A stretch of DNA of 64,000 nt, from contig NW_006920414.1 of NCBI RefSeq assembly GCF_000344685.1, positions 1,172,677-1,236,676 of the forward strand. Direction: 5' to 3'. A model generated the notes under the pieces. The model saw only the letters and a list, made by a program, of their open reading frames with translations, was not told the DNA's origin and ran no database searches. The position numbers and the translations under genes were made by a program. Positions 46,729 through 57,500 of the stretch are shown one piece after another (the first letter of the stretch is position 1; each line of letters begins with the position of its first letter). This DNA is from Gloeophyllum trabeum ATCC 11539 (lineage: Eukaryota > Basidiomycota > Agaricomycetes > Gloeophyllales > Gloeophyllaceae).

Positions 46729-49490
46729 CTAACCGGCCGCGTGCGTCAAGGGATCAACGCAAATCACTCCATCACGTTCGCTCCAGGGGTACCCCCAGCG
46801 ATGAAGCCATTCACGCACGCCGGCAGCGAGACGGGTCCGCGATGCACCGCGAGCAGGGTCCTGCGTTCCAGTGTGTTTCTCTTCTCCGACGACGACATAG
46901 GCTGTCAACCGATCAGCAAAGTTTTAAGGACAGAGGAGCATTGCACTCACCCAAGCCATAGAAGTGTTCACGCTCAAGCTGGCAAGTTGTATGAGTACGT
47001 TGACAAAGCTACTCGGAGCGAGGATACTCACAGCCAATAAGAACTCCTCCAGGACTTCGGTCGCCTCGTTAGAATGCAGACCATGCAGATCCAGCATACT
47101 CTCCGTCCTTTCTTCCGCAGTCAACTTGTTTCCGTCAGCGACACTCTTGCTAGCAATGCCCAGGCAGACACCAAGTCCGGCCCCGATGAGGCGCCCGCGA
47201 GCAGTACGATCTCCGGGCTCATCTGACCAGCTCGCATCCCTCGACTTGACAGCCTCTTGGGCGAGCTTCGCGCGTTCTTTGACGAGTTTGCTCGCCGCAT
47301 CGGTCATTTCCGCCTTCATCTTCGCGTTTAGCTCGTGCCCTTCCCTGCTGAACCGCTTCGCGGCAGCACCGTCACCCCTCCGCCAGGCATCTGCGGCGCG
47401 AGAGAGGCAAGCATTCCTCGCAGCGCCCAACTGCAAAGCCCGAGATCGGTAGTTCATGTACAGCGAGTTGACGGCCTCTCCGGTTGGCAGCGTCGGAAGC
47501 AAACTCGGAGGGCGTAGCTTGATGCGGGGTGAAGGCTTCGGGGCCACAATTGCCGTGCTGTGGTGGAGAGGTTCAGCAGCATTGCCCATAGCAGCTCTGC
47601 GTGCCGCAAGACTGGCGCTGTTTTGGGACTGAGGTTGCGCTGCGTTGGTCGGAACCGTTGCGGCAGCGCGTTTCACGGCAGAGGCGAATCTCGCCCGGCT
47701 AGGATCGTTGTAAGCCGCGTAGACACCCCTCCTGTTCTTGAAGTTATCCATGCCGAGGGCTGGGAAATCGTCCAGCGGAGGAGTTGAGGTGTAGTCAAGA
47801 GATGGGGACTCCTGCAATCCGGTGCGGGACATGGCAGCAGTTATACTGGATACATCCACATTCTCTGGCAAATGATGCAGGAATTCGCAGTTTTCGCCTT
47901 TGGCGCAAGTTCCACGCAGCCAGAACCGACATAACGCCCGTTCAAGGTCGTGACTGATATACGGTGAGAATCAAAGTACGCATCGTTATGAGGTAACCCA
48001 CCTGAAACGACAATCCGCCCTGAGACATTCGCCAGCAAGGAAATATCTGCAGACTCGAGCGCCACCAGTCCCGGGGCGTCCGTTGAATCCTGCACGACCT
48101 CTTGCGGCGGGGAAATTACCGTAGCCAGCACGACCGCCGCGTACCGTCCCATTCTGCCCCCCATCTCTGGAAACAACCATTACCCTAGCTCCCATGTTCT
48201 GCACTCGAACTTGAGAGTCGGCAGGTGGGGACGGAAGTGCACGGTCAACGAGCCAGCTCATGGCGCGCTCAAAGTCGTATCCATTATGAGCCAAAGCGTC
48301 CTCTAATTCGGAAGGAGCGAGCGTTGCCCCGAATACAGAACTCAGGACGTCGAACGGTGTCATTCCGTCTGTGAGCAAAGCAGCTGCGGCATCCTCTGAT
48401 TCTTTACTTTCCTCGCCTCCTTCGACTCCCATATGGGGAGGTTGATCGTCGGTCGACAGGGAGGAAGCAGAGTTTGGCGACTGAGCCCAGGGCGCAGGAT
48501 TCTCCAAGTCAGCTGCAATCACAGGATGGAATGCACGGGGGAGGGTCTTCGCAGAAAATGGATCGAACGGGTCGTCCTCGTCGTCATCTTCACCAGGGCG
48601 CAGGGAAGACCGCAATGATGAGCTCGGGGTCAGTGACCGACTTCCGGAATCTGGCAAAAGCGGTGCAGCTATGGCAAGTTTGGAGGATGGTCTGTTCGGA
48701 GTATGGGCCCACAGATCTGGGGATGGCGTCTCTGCTCGCAAATTCTGCAGACTAGGGTGAGATGACGCGGCAGACAGAGGGCGCGGGATGGGCTTGAACT
48801 CCGAGGCCTTCGCATTCAAGATGCGAGGTGAAGAAACGGGGGACGAGGGCATACTTGCAGCGAGAGTATGGGGCAGAGAGCCCCACAGAGCCGGGGAAGA
48901 CGAGCGCGATTCTGGCTTCGCCGTCATGTATGACTGAGCCTCGCGCGTAGCTAACGGTGAGGTCGCTGGTGTATGAGGCCTACGGAACACCATTGCAAGA
49001 GGGGAGCTTGGCGCAGACGTAGGAGTGTCGGGGCGGGGAAGACGTGCCGAATGAGTGGACGCCCGAGAGGAGGGCCGAGAGATGGGACGGCGCGTCGGTG
49101 TAAGGGCGAGGAATGGTATACCGGCGACGTCGTCCCTATGCTTATGCATAAGGTCTAGGACATGTTGTTCGAGCTAAGAAATGTGCTTAGTTTCACTTGT
49201 CCCTTCTGCTACGTCAGTCGTACCTGTTCCTCCTCGTCTACCCCATACGTGTCCTTGAGGAGGGACTTGAGTTCATCCTCGTCCTCCTCGTCAAGGAGAC
49301 TGACGACTTTCCCAACAACGTCAGAGCTAACGCGAGAGAACTCGTCGCCTTCAGCGTCGCTGTCATAGTTGTTCGCAGGCTTGTAGAGGCGTGCTATAGC
49401 CGACAGTTGCGCTCTGGTGTGGGGAAAGCGGGGGATGGCTGAATCCTGGCCCGAATCACTGCCATAGTCGTTCGGCGAGACTGAAAGCAT
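46729..49490 (-). CDS. CUE - CCCH zinc finger - DUF1771 - Smr domain protein
   Basis: Exon 1 (from 49490) ends VDEEEQ and joins LEQHVLDLMHKHRDD in the large second exon. Domains in order: an acidic N terminus; a Ser/Pro-rich region; a CUE-like helix bundle (FDVLSSVFGATLAPSELEDA then YDFERAMSWLVDRA); an RGG-type stretch; two CCCH fingers (CRYFLAGECLRADCRFSH and CRFWLRGTCAKGENCEFLH); a DUF1771 helix pair (YRSRALQLGAARNACLSRAA); and a C-terminal Smr domain with LDLHGLHSNEATEVLEEFL and VVGEEKHTG. The last exons, 46.73-46.99 kb, complete the Smr fold (GVREWLHRWGYPWSERDGV). Smr domains are often endonucleases acting on stalled ribosomes or mRNA, and CUE binds ubiquitin, so a role in RNA or ribosome quality control is likely but inferred. 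Total near 880 residues. Confidence 0.88.
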
Positions 49491-49753
49491 GGTTACAGCG
49501 CTACAGCGTTTTATGCATCCCTAAAGAGCGGTTGAAGAGCAGAGGGTCTAATGATACAAGTTCAAGTTGGAGGGAAGTCGCCGACGTCGCCAATCAGCAC
49601 GGATATGAGCTGTGTTTCACGCGCCACAAGCAAGGGCGTTTTCCTTCCGTCTCTCGTCATCGCGGTTCGCGCTGGCCATGGTACCATATACGATATCGGA
49701 ACGATAGTCAATTAACTATGAATATGGATACAGGAAATACAGAAGCACGGGTA

Positions 49754-50479
49754 TCAAATCCACATGTCAATGGCGTCCAAGTGCTCCAGCCAGGCTCGCT
49801 TTCTCTGTGTAGGCGGCCAAGGAGTCGATAAGCGACCCTTGATGCTCTTGAATGGACCGAACTGGATGCCTTGGTCTTCTTCTATGGACGCTAGCCTCAT
49901 GGCCTCTACGAGGAGGTCCTCCTCATTGATGACCACAGGCTCCAAGTTTAGTCTCAACGTCTTGCGTCCGTTTCGCTGGCTATGCTTCCTCTTCAGGCCA
50001 GAGCCAGCAGGCGACTTGGCTACGCTGCCTGAAACAACTGTCGACAGTCCCGTAGGACCCTTGGGTATTTGTCAGCTATCTCCCAGATACACGAGCATTG
50101 GAGCACTTACTCGGACAGGCCTGATCCTGGGGCGACCAGGTGTCGGAGTGCTTGCCCCCTCTGAAACCATTGTGGGGAATGGATAGGCCGGCATTGCGAA
50201 CGCCCTGTCAACGGCTGGCCTCCCAAAAGCAGGTCTCGGTGTCAACATCGAAGGCGACATAGGCGTGGTGACCATGGGCGATGCCGGAAGGTTATTGTTG
50301 AAGTTTGGCAACACGTGAGCTGCGGGCACGAGTAGTGCAGGCGACATGGGCGTCATCTGCATGGGCGACCCGAGGCCCGGTGATGGGAGGGCAGGCAGGT
50401 GGAATGGGAAGGCCTTTGCATGAGTGAAGCCGTGCTTGATAGCCGGGGATGCGAGAGGAGTACGAGCGACGGCGAACAT
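49754..50479 (-). CDS. Hypothetical Pro-rich protein
   Basis: Two exons: 50479 down to a GTAAGT donor near 50111, and from an acceptor near 50060 to the stop at 49754. The N-terminal half is Pro/Met/Ser-rich with repeated SPMQMTPMSP and SPMVTTPMSPSML phrases; proline-directed phosphorylation sites (SP, TP) are frequent. The C-terminal half is basic then acidic (LKRKHSQRNGRKTLRLNLEP, EEDLLVEAMRLASIEED) and ends in WPPTQRKRAWLEHLDAIDMW. The basic block could be a nuclear signal. The start MFAVARTPLASP is chosen because it follows the noncoding leader; an upstream in-frame Met at 50548 is possible. I do not recognise the family. About 210-220 residues. Confidence 0.62.
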
Positions 50480-51227
50480 ATTGTGCTGGTGAGTGATGTT
50501 TGAGACTGGTCGATGTTGCGATGTGGGCGAAAGCTGGTTTGATAGCAAAGCGGTCTGTTGGCTGGTCTTTTATAGAATGTTGGGTGAGTCTTCCGGTCGG
50601 TCCGTAACGCAACGCGTATGTCGACGGAGGTGATGACCCGCCCGAGACCAAGGACCGCAGGTCGGGATGATGTTCGGGATAGGGAAGTCATTCGCGTGTC
50701 TCGCCTGCGATCGTAGCGGGCAGTTCCTCCGCGGACATAGCTCGTAACTTCCTGCTGCTATCGGACCGCACTTTCTCCGGTGTGTTTCTGTGTCGGTGGT
50801 GATCAAGGTCGGGATTCTTCTACACGCAGGCCACAGAGTTATATTCGTACTTGTAAATACATCGTACAGATAGATAATCGGAATTCCTTGTGATCGACGT
50901 TTGTACAGGATTCGAATTAGCAAGTGCACTATCGTAAATGATGCCATTATGCCACCTACAAGTGGAAAGGACTTACTGACCCCCAGCGGGAAGCGGATGG
51001 ACACTGGCAGTTTTGTGGCAGTTGCAGCGAGCATGTCCACTGAGAACCCTGCCAGTTCCTTGATCGACGCGGAGTTGCCGGCGGCATTTCTGCGCTGGCT
51101 GAAAGTGCATCGCAGCACACACACTTGCAGATACATGACGGCTGATTCTGCATGAACCGCTGTCCAACTACCGCTTGTCGTACCTAGAACCTGCAGCTCG
51201 AGGGCTGGAAGTGGTATCCAGACTGAT
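50480..51227. promoter_or_regulatory. Divergent promoter region, hypothetical protein / zinc transporter
   Basis: About 750 nt between genes read outward. A long minus frame (50570-51286, 238 codons) spans most of it and overlaps the transporter start, but its translation shows no domain and its codons look unselected, so I treat it as noncoding. Control sites for both genes should lie here; I cannot name any with confidence. Confidence 0.5.
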
Positions 51228-54200
51228 ATGCCCCCTCCGGATCCAAGAACGCGAAACAGCGTCGCGTTCGACTCCTCGCGGTTCACGTCATTGTACTAGT
51301 ACGCATCGCTGCACTTCTTGTACATGTGCTGACGCGTCCGTTAGCTCTTCAAGCACATCCTTGACCTCATTGCTTGTTTACGGTGTTGCGTTCGCTCTCG
51401 CTGTCCATACCGGGCGGGATGTTCTGTCATTCGATGTCGACGTCTTCTGGCTGCTCATCAGAGTGCTCGCCTGTAAGGGCCTGGGGGTCTTGCTGGGGGA
51501 GGTGCGGACGAAAAGGCTATCGAATTCCCCACACCTTGAGGTACGCTGTCGCTATCTCACCCTGTCATTTGTGGTCGATCATCTTATGTGTATGTCAGTG
51601 GTCTACGGTAGCTGTGACATCCCTCTTGCTACTTCTACGGCATGCGTGTTTCCTTGTAGCCCTCTCAAGCTTAGCTCCTCTAAGGTATGTCTATCCTGTC
51701 ATTGGAGAAGATGTTTACGGACGAGCTTTCAAAGAGCCGTTATCTTGACTGCGTCGTCACCCGTTTGGCTGAGGTCATTCTTAGCACCGACATGGGTACT
51801 GCATTTTGCCCATATCTTTCAATCCGCATGCTGACATGAAACATAAGACAGCGCGGACATATTTCTGTCTCCTCGGCTTAGTTTCCTCTTTCAGCCTCGA
51901 TGCCAAGTTCCTCCATCAAAGTTTCCGAACGCCTTTCCTGACGTACGTAGTTGTTCTTGTGGACGCGGCTGCGTCCATGCTTCTTGAAGACATATACGAT
52001 ACTCCGCCTTCTCCTTCTGTCATGGAATCAGCGAGCGTACTTGGTGCTTCCGCTATCGGCCTCCCATTCTACTTGCTGCGAAAGATTGCGGTAAGTGCTT
52101 CGGATTTGGGACGTTACGGAGGAACCTTACTAAAATCTGCAATAGTTTGCTAGGCCTCGAACCCCTATCCTTCCCCTCAGTTCCCTGGCGGCTTGTCCGC
52201 TCTTAGCATATGTCATGACGAAGCCGTCGTCCAAGGCAGTCCGGTCCCCGGCGCGCTTGACACCTCGGAATACAAGTCTACTATATTATCTTTGCGTAAT
52301 TGCCGCAGTGATACTAGACGGCTTGCTGTACGCGGAAATTCCGTCTTGGTCCGACGTGTTTGTAGGGGTGTTGCTTGCTTACGGTATCTATGGTTCCCTC
52401 GCTTTGCTCTAGCAGCGTTCATATCTTGATAGGTGTCCATCAAAAGCCGACGGATGGGCAATCTCAATTATCCAAGCCCATCATGCCCGTCTTGCGGTCG
52501 TACTTGAAAAACATTCTGGCTAATCCCGAAAGCAGAAAGATATTCTACTTCTTGCTGCTTAATTTGGCGTATATGTTCGTTCAAGTGCTGTATGGTATCT
52601 GGACAAACAGTCTTGGCCTAATATCTGACGGTACGCTGTTCGCTCACCATCCGTTGCGGTGACTCATCCCATACTCCATCCTAAACAGCTATTCATATGG
52701 CATTTGACTGCATGGCAATTGGAGTGGGACTGGTGGCCTCGGTAATGGCGACTTTGCCGCCGAACGAACGCTTCACTTACGGGTATGGATAGTGTTTCTG
52801 CATTTGGACGGGGCTAACATGTGTCATTTCAGCTATGGTCGTATCGAAACACTGTCAGGCTTCGCGAACGGGATATTTCTACTCCTCATCTCCGTCTTCA
52901 TCGTATTCGAAGCGATCGAACGCTTGTGAGTGCGTTCAACTATCAATCCTTCTCTGGTAATCGTATGCGACGGACTGTTAGGATGGACCCACCGGAGATG
53001 AGCACGAATCAGTTACTCCTCATCAGCAGTATGGGGCTAGGAGTCAACCTGTTCGGTATGTTCGCCATGGGCGGCCATCATCATCACGTGGGTTCTTATC
53101 CCTTATACCCCAGCATTAATTGAAGGAGACGTTTTGATAGGGCGGCCATTCGCATTCTCATGGCCACTCGCACGGCCCTACTCAATCTCATTCCTCGGCG
53201 CCTTCTTCCGTCGCGCATTCCCATCCATCCGCACATTCCCATTCCGCTAGACAATCCCACTCGCCGGTGCACTCACATTCTGGGGATATCCCATCTACCC
53301 CTTCGCACTCGCATTCCTCGCATGGGCACCACGACGGCCATTCTCATTCCCATTCGCACTCTCATGCGGCACCGGCTGCGTCTCCTGTAGGGAGCCATTC
53401 GCATTCGCCGAGCTCACCTGACCACGGCCATTCTCACTCGCACTCGTATTCCCAGCCTGCGACGCCCGCTTCTAGTGCCCGGGGAAAGCAGTTCCACGGG
53501 TCTGCCCTACAGGTCGACGCTTTGTCGCTCAATTTTGAGGGAGAGTCGATGTCCCCAATAACGCCGCGCTACCGCTTCGGCCACGACGAGCATTTCGAGA
53601 CGCATCATCACTCTGAACATGTGCCAAATCTCCACGATCACTCCCATGGTCATCATGACCATGCACACGAAGGTCATAGTCACAATATGCGAGGGGTCTT
53701 CCTCCACGTGATGGCTGTAAGCGATTTTTTTCCAGCTCTTTGGTGAATGGAATATTGATATGTCGCGACAGGACACGTTAGGGTCGGTCGGAGTGATCAT
53801 CTCGACATTGCTGATACAATTTTATGGCTGGACTGGATTTGATCCCATAGCCTCGCTATTTATTGCAATTATGATTGCCGCTAGCGTAATTCCACTGGTC
53901 ATTGACACTGGCAAGATACTCTGCCTGGATATCTCAGATCGCGAAGTCAGCATTGAACGAGCTCTACTGGAGGTACGTTCCGCCATGACCGCCTTTCTCA
54001 TGTGTATGCCATCTAACGGCGCGTTTCTGTCGATGTAGCTTGATTCGCTCGAAGGAGTCGCTTCCTATAAGTTCCCTAGGTTCTGGCCAAAAGACGCGTC
54101 CAGCGTCATCGGATCAATCTGCATTCAGATACATCCTGCATGGACGCGTTCTGATTTGTTAGATCATTCTGCGGGCGAAGTGGACCGGGTTGTCGAGAGA

Positions 54201-54266
54201 GTTGACTCATTGCTTCGTAGCAGGATACCGGGGCTGGAGGAGCTTACAATTCAAGTGGAAGGCTGA
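51228..54266 (+). CDS. Msc2-type CDF zinc transporter of the secretory pathway
   Basis: About 13 exons, start MPPPDPRTRNSVAFDSSRFT, about 800 residues. The N-terminal half has several extra membrane segments (LLVYGVAFALAVHTG, VAVTSLLLLLRHACFLVAL, LLYYLCVIAAVILDGLLYAE). The C-terminal half is a cation diffusion facilitator core: SRKIFYFLLLNLAYMFVQVL, TM2 with the metal site ISDAIHMAFD (HxxxD), GRIETLSGFANGIFLL, a very long His-rich loop, TM5 with HVMADTLGSVGVI (second HxxxD), and a cytosolic domain (SIERALLE, LDSLEGVASYKFPRFWP). Extra N-terminal membrane segments plus a CDF core define the Msc2/ZnT5 group, which brings zinc into the ER and Golgi as a heteromer with a Zrg17-type partner. Both HxxxD metal sites are intact. 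No Zrg17-like gene is in the window. Confidence 0.92.
53142..53460 (+). repeat. His-codon tandem repeat within the zinc transporter
   Basis: The DNA is an imperfect repeat of the six-base unit CATTCN or CACTCN, producing runs such as GGHSHSHGHSHG and DGHSHSHSHSHA. It encodes the cytosolic His-rich loop between TM4 and TM5 of the transporter, thought in this family to bind or sense zinc. Shorter His groups (HSEHVPNLHDHSHGHHDHAH) continue to about 53690. Unit count may vary between strains because of slippage. Confidence 0.8.
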
Positions 54267-54552
54267 CACCAAGCGACTCGCGGATGTCTCCAGTAGTACT
54301 GATCACTACTGCTTGTATTGATAGAAGATATATACCTTTTTCGTGGAACATGTTGTAGGGTTCCAGTCCAATTCAGAGCACAAGCGCGATAGAGTACGCA
54401 CCCCCTATAGGCACGGCAGTGTTTGACTTGCGCGTGAGGCTGATTAGCGCGTGTGGTCACGCCCATTGGGGCCACGTGACGTCTGTCACATTCGCGTCCA
54501 CAATGTCACCGTCCGCGACGCTTGCAAAGGTACCTGATCCCATGTCTCTTGA

Positions 54553-57500
54553 ATGGCTAGCTTCGAAATTGTCGAGACATCGGACACTGAAGAACGGGAG
54601 CTGCTTAGATCAGAGGATGCGGACTACTGGAAACAAGCGACTCTGGCCGTCGTCGATCACTGGCAATGCGGGCTATTAAACCGGCTCAATCATGCGGGAG
54701 ACTCGTTGTATTCCAATCCACCTCGTACTCCGGACCGAACTCCTCTCTCTATGAGGTCTGTGGGTCAAGGAGATGACCAAGGATACGACTCTCCATCGCC
54801 GCGTAAGCGTAGAAAGGTGAGTCATTATAACGCCCGGTTATGTACTTCCAGTTAACTGGAATCATGGTAGCTAGCGCCTGCATTCCCACTGGAAGATGCT
54901 CCAACTGCACATTTGTCTAGCCCCCGCAGTGCTACCGTATATGATGATTCTAGACCCGCTTCGCCTAGCCGCGACGTCGAGAATCCTCAAGCCGATTGCC
55001 ATGGTTCGCAAGTGCCTGAGGAGGATGAGGGACGAAGCCCAGTCATTTCCCAGGATACACTTACTGCGGAGCAGGATCCCGGGGGGAATATGGCTTCGAC
55101 AGTGAAATCGCTACCTAGTAGTCCTTCAAAGTCCCGGGTGCACACTTTCCAAGACGGAGGAGATCATGTAACGAAGGAGGATGTTGGTGGAGAACAAGTA
55201 CTGTTCTCTTTTCCACTTTTATCCGTCAGAGAGCCTTCTTCCTCTCCCGATCCCCTCAATCTGTCGACGCCTCCTCAGCTAAGGCATGCGGACCAGGGTG
55301 AGCGGGCTAAAACACCTAACATACTTGGCAGCAGCCGAAACCACCATCATTCATCCGATAGCCCACTGTTTACCCCTAGAAGTTCGAGGAACATTCAGCC
55401 GTCGTCCCCCTTGACTCCTCTCGCCGCGAAAAGTATTATGGTGGAATCCCAGTCCTCTCCTGCCACGCACTCAAATGCTCGACGTACCATGGACATGGCC
55501 CCGCAAGCGAGTACGTCGAGATTGGCTGCAAACGAACAGTCCCGCCCGGATATCCAGACAGCTGAGAACCAGCATCAGTTTGTGCGGTACTCCCTGCGAG
55601 CGCGACAAGCGAAGCAGTTGAACCCGTATGCCTACGACCAGGCATATTACAAACAGCTGATGCGGCGTAATCCTGATGCTATTGTCAAGGTTGTCAGTCC
55701 GGAGCATGAGAAGAGACACCATCGCCACCACTCCCACCATGAGCATGACTCGGATCGTCCTAGGCGGGCCCGGTCTCGCTCCAGAGATTTGAGCCCGTCT
55801 CATAGTAAATCCAGGTTACGGAAGAGCATGGAGCCGGAAGCGATCAGAAACCGCAAGTCTCGTAGTCCGCCCAGACTAGAGAAGGCGGTTGAAAAGTCGA
55901 AGCCCAAGTGGTACCCCAAGCTTCTGGAAGAAGGGCTTGGTAGTGATGAAGATGACATGGTCCTTCAGGGGCAAATATCACCTCCGCCTCCTCGTCGTCT
56001 TGAAGGGAGAATTGGCTGTAAGGAAGGTGACGACAGGACAAGAGGATCACATTCCATGAAACCAGCTGCGCCGTGGTTCTTGAACCTGCCCAGTCCACCA
56101 GGCCGGCTGGGAAGCCCTTCGGTAAGTGCCCGAGCTTAGCGGAGTGCACGATCTAACAGCTCACTTGAAGTCAGGCCTAAGTGCCACTGATGGTCCTATC
56201 GAACGTGATATGGAACATAGTGGAAGTATGGACTTTGGGCCAATACCTTTCCCTTCGCACAACCCTAGTCCGGCTCGTGGTGTTCGCGGCGAATCGTCTG
56301 ATTCTGAACCATCCGCTTCCAGTACTTCGGAGGAAATATCTAAAGAGGACCAGAAAAGGCTGAGGATTTTACGCCGTATGATGCCTGCTGCCATGATTAA
56401 TCGCACTCTCAAGAAAGGCCAACAAGGACCAAGACGGAGATCGGTGCGCTCAAGTGACGACGAGGGCGACGCTTTATCTTCCGCCGCTGTCTTGCCCGGT
56501 CAGTCCAGGAGGCGAATAGTGCACAATGGAGCAAATGTACGCGCGGAGATCGTCGGTGACTCGGAGAGCTCGGATGCAGAGAGTGTCCTGAAGTCGTCAG
56601 ACGACGAAGCTGGCGTGCAGTCAGCTGAGCATGCTCCCCGTCCTCTGCACCCTCCGCAGGAGGGATTCGCTTCGGATGAGGAGCGGCACAGCCAAGTGGA
56701 GAATTTCGGTGAGGATTCCCTCGACGAAGGGGAGATCGACTCTTGGCTCAGCCACACTGCAATGCGACCGCAAACTACACGTCCACGGCGACGTGAGGGA
56801 GATCTCATAGACTGGATGTTGACTAAAACTAGACACTATGGCGGTAAACGACATCGTAAGCGTGATGGCACAGGCGGCGGCAGACCACGCCAAAGCTCAC
56901 GACCCAGGCTCAATGTTGTCGCTGCCGGCGCAAGAAAGTTCGGGGACGGGCATCAAACATTGTTGACCTTCGGTCGCCAGCAGAACGTCGACCGTGACTC
57001 TTCTCCGCGGTATCGCTCTGGCGAGCCATTCGAAGAAGCAAGGGAACATGGGCCGGGTAATGTCCACCAAATTACAGAAAGGGATGCCTCGCACGCTGCG
57101 GAAAGGAGGAAGTGGAAGCGAAAGAAAGCTCGGAAACCGAAAGCTTATGTCCTTTCGAATCCCGGAATTCGTACTAGCTCCGGCAAGCGTCAAACTCATT
57201 TCATCACAGTGGACCTGGAGGATGAAGACTTTCGTCAAGCACTAGCTCCTCGTAAGACCCCCGAGGGAGGCCCGACTGGTGGGCGTAAGCATAGAGTCGG
57301 CTCTCGTACTTATGGCAATCCGGACACCCCAATAGAAATCGAGTCGGACGATGATGCACAACCCATGCGCCGACTGGTGCGTCACAGGACGCCGGACCAT
57401 TCTGACAAGCTTCTACGCGACATCAAGTCCGACTGCAATATACCCTTTCTCCCTTCAGGCGTTGCATTTGGCCCAGAGACATATATTGGTCGAGGCTGGC

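Noticed and set aside
50570..51286. Minus-strand frame of 238 codons
   Set aside because: No domain, mixed composition, and it overlaps the transporter start codon and its promoter on the other strand.
57000..57245. Extra plus-strand frame with basic translation inside Mms22
   Set aside because: Lies wholly within the long Mms22 coding exon in another frame; no independent support.
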